Notes under the pieces: model-generated
Seen by the model: only the letters and a program-made list of their open reading frames with translations
Databases searched by the model: none
What the model was told of the DNA's origin: nothing
Assembly (NCBI GenBank): GCA_022712835.1
Contig: JAFLJU010000389.1
Coordinates: forward strand, 14,814 to 78,813
Reading direction: 5' to 3'
Source of the DNA: Desulfobacteraceae bacterium
GTDB taxonomy: Bacteria > Desulfobacterota > Desulfobacteria > Desulfobacterales > Desulfobacteraceae
Length of the DNA stretch: 64,000 nt
Shown here: one piece after another, positions 18,763 to 25,908 of the stretch
How positions within the stretch are numbered: the stretch's first letter is position 1
Layout of the letters: every line of letters starts with the position of its first letter
Translations under genes and position numbers: made by a program

Positions 18763-19914
18763 TCAGTAATTACCAGCTCCATCATAGATCTTTCTAGTAA
18801 GTAGATTGAGGTCAGTATCAAACTTCACTACTAGTGCATCATAATCACCAGCTCCTTCTGAATCAGTGCGTCCAACACATATGATATTATCATTAGCATC
18901 AGTAACTACTTCATAGAGCCTATCAATACCAGTAGCACTATATACTTTCTTAGCTAATATATTAAGATTAGTATCATACTTGACTACTAATGTGTCACGA
19001 TTACCAGATCCTTCATTATTAGTACGTCCAGCACAGATGACATTATCATTAGAGTCTATAGCTACTCCATTGAACCAATCAATATCAGTCCCACTATATA
19101 TCTTCTTAGCTAGTATGTTAAGGTTACTATCATACTTGACTACTAATGCATCCCAATTACCAGCTCCTTCTGAATCAGTGCGTCCAACACATATGACATT
19201 ATCATTAGCATCAGTAGCTACTGTATCGAACCAATCAGTACCATCATATATCATCTTAGCTAGTATATTAAGGTTAGTATCGAACTTGACTACTAGAGCA
19301 ACATCATAATCAACTCTTTCTGAATGAATATATCCAGCACATATGATATTATCACTAGAGTCAGTAGCTACTGTATAAAATGCATCAGTACCACTTCCAC
19401 CATATATTTTCTTAGCTAGTATATTAAGGTCACTATCATACTTGACTACTAATGCATCGAAACTACCAGCTCCTTCTGAGGTAGTCTGACCAGTACATAT
19501 GATATTATCACTAGAGTCTATAGTTACCCCATGAAATACATCAGTACCAGTACCACCGTATATCATCTTAGCTAGTATATTAAGGTCACTATCATACTTG
19601 ACTACTAATGCATCATGATCACCAGCTCCTTCTGAATCAATCCATCCAACACAGATGACATTACCACTAGAGTCCGTAGTTACTCCACGGAACTCATCCA
19701 AATTAGTCCCACTATATACTTTTCTAGCTAGCATGTTAAGATTACTATCATACTTGACTAATAATGTGTCCCAATCATCAGCTCCTTCTGCTTTGGTAAC
19801 ACCAACACATATGATATTACCACTAGAGTCAGTAGCTACTGCGTAGAACTCATCAAAATCGCACCCATCGTTACCATCGATATTCATTACTTCAGTATTC
19901 ACTTTCATATTCAT
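18763..19914 (-). CDS. Stand-alone SBBP-type beta-propeller protein (truncated C-terminus)
   Basis: This 383-residue protein is made almost wholly of seven repeats of about 51 residues: FxxVATDSxxNIICVGxTxSEGAG followed by DALVVKYDSxLNILAKK(I/V)Y(G/S)GT. Such repeats fold as beta-propeller blades. There is no signal peptide or fibre head, so it is a bare propeller. Its blades are close in sequence, and in DNA, to those of the fibre proteins at 1-1230 and 42446-44416. An eighth blade remains downstream of the stop. It starts MNMKVNTEVMNI after GGAGGGTATGAAT. Its role is unknown; a virion adhesin subunit, an inhibitor, or a sequence donor for the fibre genes are possibilities. Confidence 0.7.
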   Translation of the reverse strand: MNMKVNTEVMNIDGNDGCDFDEFYAVATDSSGNIICVGVTKAEGADDWDTLLVKYDSNLNMLARKVYSGTNLDEFRGVTTDSSGNVICVGWIDSEGAGDHDALVVKYDSDLNILAKMIYGGTGTDVFHGVTIDSSDNIICTGQTTSEGAGSFDALVVKYDSDLNILAKKIYGGSGTDAFYTVATDSSDNIICAGYIHSERVDYDVALVVKFDTNLNILAKMIYDGTDWFDTVATDANDNVICVGRTDSEGAGNWDALVVKYDSNLNILAKKIYSGTDIDWFNGVAIDSNDNVICAGRTNNEGSGNRDTLVVKYDTNLNILAKKVYSATGIDRLYEVVTDANDNIICVGRTDSEGAGDYDALVVKFDTDLNLLTRKIYDGAGNY

Positions 19915-19946
19915 ACCCTCCTAAGGTATCATGTCAGATATCTGAC

Positions 19947-19982
19947 TTTTAGCGTATGTATAGATTATTCTATACGCTATCT
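19947..19982 (-). promoter_or_regulatory. 5'-UTR hairpin before the 18763-19914 propeller gene
   Basis: TAGCGTAT ... ATACGCTA forms a perfect 8-bp stem with further pairing inside the loop. It lies about 35 bases upstream of the start at 19914. A weak relic of the common UTR hairpin (GCATCAAGTAGTATATCAAG) follows near 20000. No clear copy of the promoter motif is present, so this gene may be read from the promoter at 21297. Confidence 0.4.
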
Positions 19983-20014
19983 CATCTAAGATCAGAGGTG
20001 CATCAAGTAGTATA

Positions 20015-21139
20015 TCAAGTTCGACTTCTAAACTTAGTCACATATGCTTTAGCATCACCATCACTAGTAGTGGTTCCGATACATATGACATCACCATCTG
20101 GATCGATGACTACTGATTCTAAGTGGTCACTATTACCGTATACTTCCCTAACCAATATATCAAGATCACTACTACTGAATTTCACTACCATAGGATTGGA
20201 ACTGACTCGTTCACTACATGTGTATCCTACACATATGATATCATCATTAGAATCAATGATTATCCCATAGAGGGTATCGCAACCAGTACCACTATATACT
20301 TTCCTAGATGATACACTCAGATCACTACTGTCGAATTTGACTACTAGTGCTTCATGATTATCATCATCTTTACTGCAAGTATTCCCAACACAGATAATAT
20401 TATCATTAGAGTCTACAACTACTCCATGAAATGATTCGTCACGATCACCACTGTATACTTTACTATCCAGTGTATTAAGATCACTACCATGATACTTCAC
20501 TATTAATGTATCATCACTACCGGTATTTGCATGTTCAGTATACCCAGCACATATGATATCATTATTGGAATCAACCACTACTCCAAAGAAACAATCGTTA
20601 CCAGTAGTACTGTATAGGTTTCTACCTAATATACTGAGATCATTACCACTGTACTTGATTATGAATGCGTCATATGTATTAGTTATACCATCACGAGAAT
20701 ATCCAATGCATATGATATCATTATCGTGATTAGTAATGACTCCTCGGAAGTAGGCAGTATCAGTATCATCATATGATTTACTATCCAGTATACTAAGATC
20801 ACTACCACTATACTTCACTATTAATGTATCAGTAATAACAACTCTCTCGCTACGAGTATATCCAATACAGATTATATCGTCATTATCATCAATTGTTACT
20901 CTATGGAAGAAAGAGATACCGGAACCATTATATACTGTTTTATCCAGCACACTAAGATCACTACCACTATATTTCACTACTAACGCATCACTATTAACGA
21001 CTCCCTCGCTACGAGTATATCCGACGCAGATAATATCATCATTAGAGTCTACAACTATCCCATAGAACCGTTCACTACCAGTTCCATCGTATATCGATTT
21101 GATCACATTACTATCATCATTACTGTTTACTTTATTCAT
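20015..21139 (-). CDS. Stand-alone SBBP-type beta-propeller protein
   Basis: This 374-residue protein starts MNKVNSNDDSN after a TTAGGAGGATAGTAAA leader. It has seven blades of the form FxGVVVDSNDDIICVGYT followed by DxLIVKYSGSDLSxL. The SGSDLSIL phase of the repeat is shared with the fibre at 42446, whereas the 18763 paralogue uses DSNLNIL, so two blade subfamilies coexist. There is no signal peptide, membrane segment or fibre head. The leader and first codons are almost identical to those of the next gene (start 22503), showing a duplication of the whole gene. Function unknown. Confidence 0.7.
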   Translation of the reverse strand: MNKVNSNDDSNVIKSIYDGTGSERFYGIVVDSNDDIICVGYTRSEGVVNSDALVVKYSGSDLSVLDKTVYNGSGISFFHRVTIDDNDDIICIGYTRSERVVITDTLIVKYSGSDLSILDSKSYDDTDTAYFRGVITNHDNDIICIGYSRDGITNTYDAFIIKYSGNDLSILGRNLYSTTGNDCFFGVVVDSNNDIICAGYTEHANTGSDDTLIVKYHGSDLNTLDSKVYSGDRDESFHGVVVDSNDNIICVGNTCSKDDDNHEALVVKFDSSDLSVSSRKVYSGTGCDTLYGIIIDSNDDIICVGYTCSERVSSNPMVVKFSSSDLDILVREVYGNSDHLESVVIDPDGDVICIGTTTSDGDAKAYVTKFRSRT

Positions 21140-21215
21140 TTTACTATCCTCCTAAATTAGATTAATTATGTAGCTAAGAATTATACTTAGCTGCTCATAT
21201 TACTCATTGAAGATC

Positions 21216-21296
21216 AGTAGAGCATCAAGTGTTATCTGATACTCTACTAATCACTAGATCAGTGGGAGGTATCAAGTATTATCTGATACCTCCTAC
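21216..21296 (-). promoter_or_regulatory. Tandem 5'-UTR hairpins before the 20015-21139 gene
   Basis: Two hairpins of the common family: AGTAGAGCATCA with loop AGTGTTATC (21216-21248), and AGTGGGAGGTATCA with loop AGTATTATC and TGATACCTCCTACT (21261-21296, a 14-bp perfect stem). Confidence 0.6.
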
Positions 21297-21312
21297 TATG
21301 ATGATATATATC
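21297..21312 (-). promoter_or_regulatory. Promoter-like motif
   Basis: Minus-strand GATATATATCATCATA, directly upstream of the tandem UTR hairpins of the 20015-21139 propeller gene; same layout as at 18534 and 29576. Confidence 0.45.
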
Positions 21313-21337
21313 TCAAATAGTAAGCTACTGATAGAAC

Positions 21338-21440
21338 TCACTCTGAGGAGTAGTAGATACTTATTACTCATGCTGAGAGTGCATAAAAAATAAATAGTAG
21401 AGAACTACCTACCTAGCTATAGTAGCTAGGTAGGTAGGTA
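21338..21440 (-). terminator. Terminator plus conserved trailing hairpin
   Basis: The stem CTACCTACCTAGCTA and its complement (21407-21439, 3-base loop) is followed on the minus strand by TTCTCTACTATTTATTTTTT. The conserved CACTCT...AGAGTG hairpin follows (21338-21381). It ends the 21442-22503 transcript. Confidence 0.7.
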
Positions 21441-21441
21441 G

Positions 21442-22503
21442 TTATTCAAGATCTATGAGGATGAGTAAACCTCCAGTCCGATATCCCTCTTGGTACCCAG
21501 TGCAGACAACCTGGGTACCATCGATACTGCTTATTACAGCAGTAAAGGTACTGTCAGGATACTCATATTCGTATCCTTTTAACACTACGTCAAGTTCGTA
21601 GTTGAACTTGACGGCAATGGCATCAATGATACCATCTGTGTTGCTGTTTCCAGCACAAACTATGTCACCATCATTGGTGACGAGTACGTCATGGAAGCTT
21701 TCGCCTCCATGATGTACTTTCTTAGCTAGCATGATAAGATCGCTATCATACTTGACTAGTAGTGCATCGAAACTACCAGTTCCTTCTGAAACACGTCCAA
21801 CGCAGATGACGTTTCCATCATCTGCGTTAGTAGTGACACTATGAAACGCACTACTACCACCACCGTACCTCGTGGTTTTTACTACTTCAAGCTCAGCGCC
21901 GTCGAGCTTGACTACTATCGCGCTATGATCGTCGTTTCCAACGACGATCATATTACCATCTGGGGTAGCTGTTACTCCCCAGATGAAGGTATTATCCTCC
22001 CCATAGGATATACTGTTCAATCGGTTGAGGTCCGTATCGTAACATACGATACGACCTGTCGTGCCGTTATCTGCATCCTGGGCGTACCCAGTACAGATGA
22101 TATTACCGACGTCATTAATCATGACGTCGGTGAAGCTGATGATGGCATTGTCACCACCTCGATATACTTTACTATTCAGTACATTTAAGTACTTATCGAT
22201 TACCACTATGAGCCCATTCGGCGACTCATTTCCTGACTCACCTACACAGATGATACGGTCATGATCTGCATCGATCATGACGGCATTGAACACACCCTCC
22301 CCATAGGTCGCCCTATGAGTCATATCTATGTCGGTATCAGCCACTGTTACCAGCGCCAGTCCATCGCTGGTATTTCCAACCGTGAATATTTCACGGTTGA
22401 GGATCGACACATCTAGATCGACATCACCGGTAACGGTGATGTCGCCATATGTATCTACACTACTTACATCGCCAACTATATCATTATTATTTACTTTATT
22501 CAT
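21442..22503 (-). CDS. Stand-alone beta-propeller protein whose gene is tiled with inverted repeats
   Basis: This 353-residue protein starts MNKVNNNDIVGD after TTAGGAGGATAGTAAA. It has about seven divergent propeller blades (for example SFHDVLVTNDGDIVCAGN and FHSVTTNADDGNVICVG). The protein is a relative of the 20015 and 18763 propellers, but the DNA is very different. It is richer in G and C, and contains about twenty closely spaced inverted repeats, among them 13 bp around 21924-21952 (3-base loop), 11 bp at 21799-21828, 11 bp at 22105-22131, 10 bp at 21491-21520, 21589-21614 and 22377-22399, and 9 bp at 21957-21985, 22034-22054 and 22258-22281. The two neighbouring propeller genes lack this. 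The reading frame is intact, so the repeats arose under coding constraint. Function unknown. Confidence 0.7.
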   Translation of the reverse strand: MNKVNNNDIVGDVSSVDTYGDITVTGDVDLDVSILNREIFTVGNTSDGLALVTVADTDIDMTHRATYGEGVFNAVMIDADHDRIICVGESGNESPNGLIVVIDKYLNVLNSKVYRGGDNAIISFTDVMINDVGNIICTGYAQDADNGTTGRIVCYDTDLNRLNSISYGEDNTFIWGVTATPDGNMIVVGNDDHSAIVVKLDGAELEVVKTTRYGGGSSAFHSVTTNADDGNVICVGRVSEGTGSFDALLVKYDSDLIMLAKKVHHGGESFHDVLVTNDGDIVCAGNSNTDGIIDAIAVKFNYELDVVLKGYEYEYPDSTFTAVISSIDGTQVVCTGYQEGYRTGGLLILIDLE

Positions 22504-22570
22504 TTTACTATCCTCCTAAGATATTAGATTAATCATGTAGCTAAGAAACACTCTTAACTACTTATATTAC

Positions 22571-22585
22571 TATAGTGATATATAC
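22571..22585 (-). promoter_or_regulatory. Promoter-like motif
   Basis: Minus-strand GTATATATCACTATA, about 70 bases upstream of the start at 22503. Unlike most copies it is not followed by the common UTR hairpin. Confidence 0.45.
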
Positions 22586-22635
22586 TTAAGATGTGGTGAG
22601 ATCACACTCATTCTAAAATAGTGATCTACCGATTG

Positions 22636-22687
22636 CACTCACTATTGAGAGTAGTAGATACTTATCACTCATGATCAGAGTGCATAA
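22636..22687. repeat. Conserved CACTC...GAGTG hairpin element
   Basis: Shares GAGAGTAGTAGATACTTAT and ACTCATG-TCAGAGTGCATAAA with the elements at 18577, 21338 and 27201. Here no terminator stem adjoins it, so the element is not simply part of a terminator. Confidence 0.5.
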
Positions 22688-22729
22688 ACATGGCACTATC
22701 CTCACCTATCTCGAAATCCCAGGATATTT

Positions 22730-22850
22730 CAGATAAGTTTCAGACTTACTCAAATACCACATTTTCACCCACTGTAAAATCGTACGTAGTAAATCCAAAT
22801 ATGCCCAAATATGACCTTCACGTAGGGATATACGTGGAAGCTCTTTTTAG
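22730..22850 (+). ncRNA. Copy 2 of conserved noncoding element with GGGATA hairpin (candidate small RNA)
   Basis: TTTTCACCCACTGTAAAATC, then CGTACGTAGTAAATCCAAAT, then AAATATGACCTT, then a perfect hairpin CACGTA-GGGATA-TACGTG at 22819-22836, followed by GAAGCTCTTTTTAG, which looks like a terminator. A short ORF of 84 codons crosses it, but its product is not protein-like and the other copies do not conserve the frame. Four related copies exist in the window. Confidence 0.5.
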
Positions 22851-22969
22851 CCTATTTTCAAATCACTACATGCGGTTCTATAACGATTTGAGTTTCAAAC
22901 AGCATATTTGCTATATTCGAGTATCACTACCATCACTAGTATAAGACGTAAGCTGCATATTAGTGTAAT

Positions 22970-23107
22970 CTACTCATATGATAAAAAAAAGACAAACCCC
23001 AGAGGGGTATATATTGTCAAAGAGTATATGTTGGGTTTTTGAAAATAGGCTAAATCCTTACTAGATGAATGGTCTGACTTAGATAAATTAGGTGGGCTTT
23101 TATACAT
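22970..23107 (-). CDS. Possible 45-residue peptide
   Basis: An ATG at 23107 (MYKSPPNLSKSDHSS) follows a very good ribosome site, AGGAGGT, 6-7 bases upstream, right after the stop of the 593-residue gene. The frame runs 45 codons to a TAG at 22970. Its last third reads through the terminator hairpin and T-run, giving a hydrophobic Phe-rich end (GFVFFLSYE). That end is probably forced by the terminator sequence, so this may be a chance ORF. It is kept at low confidence because of the ribosome site. Confidence 0.25.
   Translation of the reverse strand: MYKSPPNLSKSDHSSSKDLAYFQKPNIYSLTIYTPLGFVFFLSYE
22982..23011 (-). terminator. Rho-independent terminator after the 23134-24915 gene
   Basis: On the minus strand, ACCCCTCTGGGGT is followed by TTGTCTTTTTTTT. 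A classical short GC stem with a T-run, unlike the long AT-rich stems elsewhere. Confidence 0.8.
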
Positions 23108-23133
23108 CCCCGTACCTCCTATGTTTGTTATGA

Positions 23134-24915
23134 TTACCAGCACCAATCCAGTACTGAGTTAAATGCATCGCATACACTACTAGCTACATCACTAATTACA
23201 TCGCATACACTACTGACTACATCACTAACTACATCACATGTATCACTGACTACATCGGATACTCCACTAAATAACCCACTAACTACATCACATGTATCAC
23301 TAATTATATCTGCACATGCAGGTAATATACTACCCGTAGCTGATACTATGTAATCGAACAGTCTACCGATACCATATGTGATTGGACTGACGATTATAGC
23401 TGACGATATACCAGTGAACACTTTACTACATATTCCATCGATACCATTAAAATTAACACCCCATTCTATCAGCTTACTATAAGCGATCCCTACTGGGCGA
23501 GTTTTCACATATGCTCCTATGGCTACAGTAGTAAATCCTATTATAGCAGTGGCTACTTTCAACCACATCAATGATTCATTTGATGTGTTAGTTGATTGTG
23601 TAACCTTCTCAGATGATTCAGCTACTCGCGTCTTACAATGTTGTTCTTCTAATTTCACCTTCTGGGTATCTTTACCGATCTCAGCTTTCTTGACATTAGC
23701 TTGGTTTATCGCTATGATATTATTTTTCTCCAATAAGGATGTCTTTAGCACTTTAGTGTCATAATTCAGCTTTTCGATAGTATCCTTTAACGATGTTCTC
23801 TCTTCTTTTAACTCTAAGTTCTCATCTAATAATCTGACATTCGTGCGATACTTTGACTTATTATCGTCACATATCTTTATTAATTGAGATCTTGATGTAC
23901 TGATGATTATCTCAACATTCTCATCCTCCCATTCATACTTAAATACATCTCCATTCTCTAATCTCGAATCCATACTGACAATCAAGTCATCACATCCTTG
24001 ACGTTTCACTATCACTCGTCCACCACTGAAAGCTACATCACTACTAGTTATATTAGTCTGTAATGAATAATCTCCATTATAGCTAATATATGCGACATTA
24101 GAAGATCTAGTGTCATAGTACGACTCAACGATTATATCTACAGTATGCTGCGTTGGCGACCTCAGTATATCAAAATGATGAGGGATACCATATGCTTCAT
24201 ACAGTACATTAGTATCAGCGATTCCAGTAATATATATACCGAAACGTGGGATAGCTAATACACATGATTCGAGATCCAAATTGCTTGGTAATTTGAGACT
24301 GATTACATTGATAGTCTTATTCTCATGTGTAGGTGAATATATGGTGATATGAACAGATGTATCCTTTCCTTGTTTATGTTCACTATTGTAGATCTTGATA
24401 TCATCAGGATCATCAGTACATCCAGTGATCATTGAGATATTACCACGGGAACAATTCCGTATCTTTATCAGGTTATCAATGCATCGTTGATTATCACCTA
24501 ATAGAGTCTGTATATCACGAGCCAGCGTGAATCGTATATTATTAGCTGGATAATCTATATCAGTACTAGTGTGGATAGTTTCAAATGGCACTGATGCTAA
24601 ATCTAGCATCATGACATCTACATTAAACTGCTCATTAGACAGTCTAACGAGATTGACTGGTTTACGTTCATTTCCAGTCATGATAGTTGCCACATATTCA
24701 CTTTCATGAACGGTGGTATATGTTACTGGTGATGCTGGTGATGCTGGTGTCGATGGTGATGATGGTGATGCTACTGTCGTCATCACTGGTATTGGTACTT
24801 CTGGTACTTCTGATGGTGTTCGAGATCGAATTCGGTAACATATACCATTTGAAACTATCTGCCTTACCGATACTCTAGGTTCACTAGGTTCTACGACTGT
24901 CATAATATCCTCCAT
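23134..24915 (-). CDS. Coiled-coil and membrane-associated protein with Cys-containing C-terminal repeats
   Basis: This 593-residue protein may start at 24915 (MEDIMTVVEPS) or at 24903 (MTVVEPSEP); the latter has GGAGG only 5 bases upstream. Order of parts: a Pro/Ser/Val linker with PSSPSTPASPASP near residue 50; a beta-rich region to about 350; a coiled coil about 355-435 (ELKEERTSLKDTIEKL); a hydrophobic span near 450-468 (VATAIIGFTTVAIGAYV); further hydrophobic segments; and a C-terminal run from about 530 of short repeats such as CDVVSDVVSSVCDVISDV, ending CDAFNSVLDWCW. The repeats would form amphipathic helices with a Cys and Asp at regular spacing. I do not recognise the family. A virion protein that inserts into the host membrane is one possibility. 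Confidence 0.6.
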   Translation of the reverse strand: MEDIMTVVEPSEPRVSVRQIVSNGICYRIRSRTPSEVPEVPIPVMTTVASPSSPSTPASPASPVTYTTVHESEYVATIMTGNERKPVNLVRLSNEQFNVDVMMLDLASVPFETIHTSTDIDYPANNIRFTLARDIQTLLGDNQRCIDNLIKIRNCSRGNISMITGCTDDPDDIKIYNSEHKQGKDTSVHITIYSPTHENKTINVISLKLPSNLDLESCVLAIPRFGIYITGIADTNVLYEAYGIPHHFDILRSPTQHTVDIIVESYYDTRSSNVAYISYNGDYSLQTNITSSDVAFSGGRVIVKRQGCDDLIVSMDSRLENGDVFKYEWEDENVEIIISTSRSQLIKICDDNKSKYRTNVRLLDENLELKEERTSLKDTIEKLNYDTKVLKTSLLEKNNIIAINQANVKKAEIGKDTQKVKLEEQHCKTRVAESSEKVTQSTNTSNESLMWLKVATAIIGFTTVAIGAYVKTRPVGIAYSKLIEWGVNFNGIDGICSKVFTGISSAIIVSPITYGIGRLFDYIVSATGSILPACADIISDTCDVVSGLFSGVSDVVSDTCDVVSDVVSSVCDVISDVASSVCDAFNSVLDWCW

Positions 24916-24998
24916 GGTTTAGTTCCTTTTGTATATAGTTTATAAGATTTCTACAGAGCTAGTCTGTTTACAAATAACATTTACTAATCGGAGATCAG

Positions 24999-25124
24999 AT
25001 GACATATCAGGCATTATCTGATATGTTATCCAATCGGAGATCAGTAAGTGCATCTGGTTGTATCTGATGTACTTACTAATCACTAGATCAGATGACATAT
25101 TAGGCATTATTTGATATGTTATCC
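24999..25124 (-). promoter_or_regulatory. Three tandem 5'-UTR hairpins
   Basis: Three members of the common hairpin family lie in a row: stem GACATATCA with loop GGCATTATC (24999-25031), stem AGTAAGTGCATC (25043-25078), and again GACATATTA with loop GGCATTATT (25091-25124). They lie between the promoter motif at 25126 and the start at 24915. This is the largest array of the family in the window. Confidence 0.6.
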
Positions 25125-25125
25125 A

Positions 25126-25141
25126 TTATGATAATATATAC
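25126..25141 (-). promoter_or_regulatory. Promoter-like motif
   Basis: Minus-strand GTATATATTATCATAA upstream of the triple hairpin leader of the 23134-24915 gene. The plus-strand gene at 25222 begins about 80 bases away, so this gap also holds its unidentified promoter. Confidence 0.45.
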
Positions 25142-25221
25142 TTGAGAACACGTGAGATCACACTGAAATAGTATAGTCATTTATGAAGCAGTATGATCTA
25201 ATACTAATGTGAGAGAACCCT

Positions 25222-25893
25222 ATGAGTATCGCAACTAAACGTAAGAAGATCGAATCATATATATTACAACTATGTAACGATATAGACGCATCTGGTAATA
25301 ATGAACAAAGGTATCGTAAGCTGTTCAAGAAGCTAGATAATAAAGCATTCAGTAAATGGATGGATAACCTCAAGACAGGTGATAGTAGGATCAGTATAAT
25401 GATACCTAATATGACTGATGGATTGAATACTACTAAGGTAATAAATGTAGCTAAATCACGTAATGTACGTATATTCGATAAGCTCAGATATAAAGATCCT
25501 ATCACTAAGAGAGAATACCTCACTGAGTATCCATATCTCGTAGTGAGATTACCAGTACGTAGATTATCACAGTACTTATTCCACAAGATATCATTACCTG
25601 AATCTGATAAGAGAATCAGTCCCATATCAGGTCAAGTCATACCACCTGATAAAGGAGCTGCATTATCATCAATAGAAGTACAAATGCTAGCTAGTAAAGG
25701 ATTATCTACTAGTGTAGTAGAGTTAATAAAAGTCAGAGGTGGTGATACTGATAATTATAATAAGCTCAAGTACCAGATAGAGAATGAAGGTAGTGGTCTA
25801 ATCGGTGAATTACCATTAGGTGAGAGTAGAACTAAAAGTGTAACTACAGCTAACCTCTACCTGAGATCATTAGGTATCAAAACGATAGGGTAA
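25222..25893 (+). CDS. RNA polymerase beta C-terminal (clamp) fragment, putative
   Basis: This 223-residue protein starts MSIATKRKKIES after GAGAGAACCCT. From residue 93 its pattern follows the end of cellular beta subunits: DPITKREY and PYLVVRLPV (beta: P-x4-G-phi-phi-Y), PISGQV, SSIEVQMLASKGLSTSVVEL (beta: GEMEVWALEAYGAAYTLQE), RGGDTDNYNKL (beta: SDDVNGR-K-Y) and a final TTANLYLRSLGIKTI (beta: ESFNVLLKEIRSLGI). The 1491-residue beta at 58067 stops before this region, so this gene could supply its missing C-terminus, or that of the split beta at 16800. The first 90 residues are basic and unassigned. This is my visual alignment; a structure prediction would test it. Confidence 0.55.
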   Translation: MSIATKRKKIESYILQLCNDIDASGNNEQRYRKLFKKLDNKAFSKWMDNLKTGDSRISIMIPNMTDGLNTTKVINVAKSRNVRIFDKLRYKDPITKREYLTEYPYLVVRLPVRRLSQYLFHKISLPESDKRISPISGQVIPPDKGAALSSIEVQMLASKGLSTSVVELIKVRGGDTDNYNKLKYQIENEGSGLIGELPLGESRTKSVTTANLYLRSLGIKTIG

Positions 25894-25908
25894 TGGGAGA
25901 AACTAAAT

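Noticed and set aside
18763..18765. TGA read as tryptophan (alternative genetic code)
   Set aside because: TGA ends several intact genes here (for example at 38406, 39851 and 47538), so a single in-frame TGA is better explained by mutation.
22690..22944. 84-codon plus-strand ORF
   Set aside because: It crosses the conserved noncoding element; the frame is not kept in the other copies, there is no ribosome site, and the terminator-like T-run lies inside it.
25158..25625. 155-codon minus-strand ORF opposite the clamp-like gene
   Set aside because: It is antisense to the 25222-25893 gene, is rich in Leu/Ser as expected from a shadow frame, and has no ribosome site.
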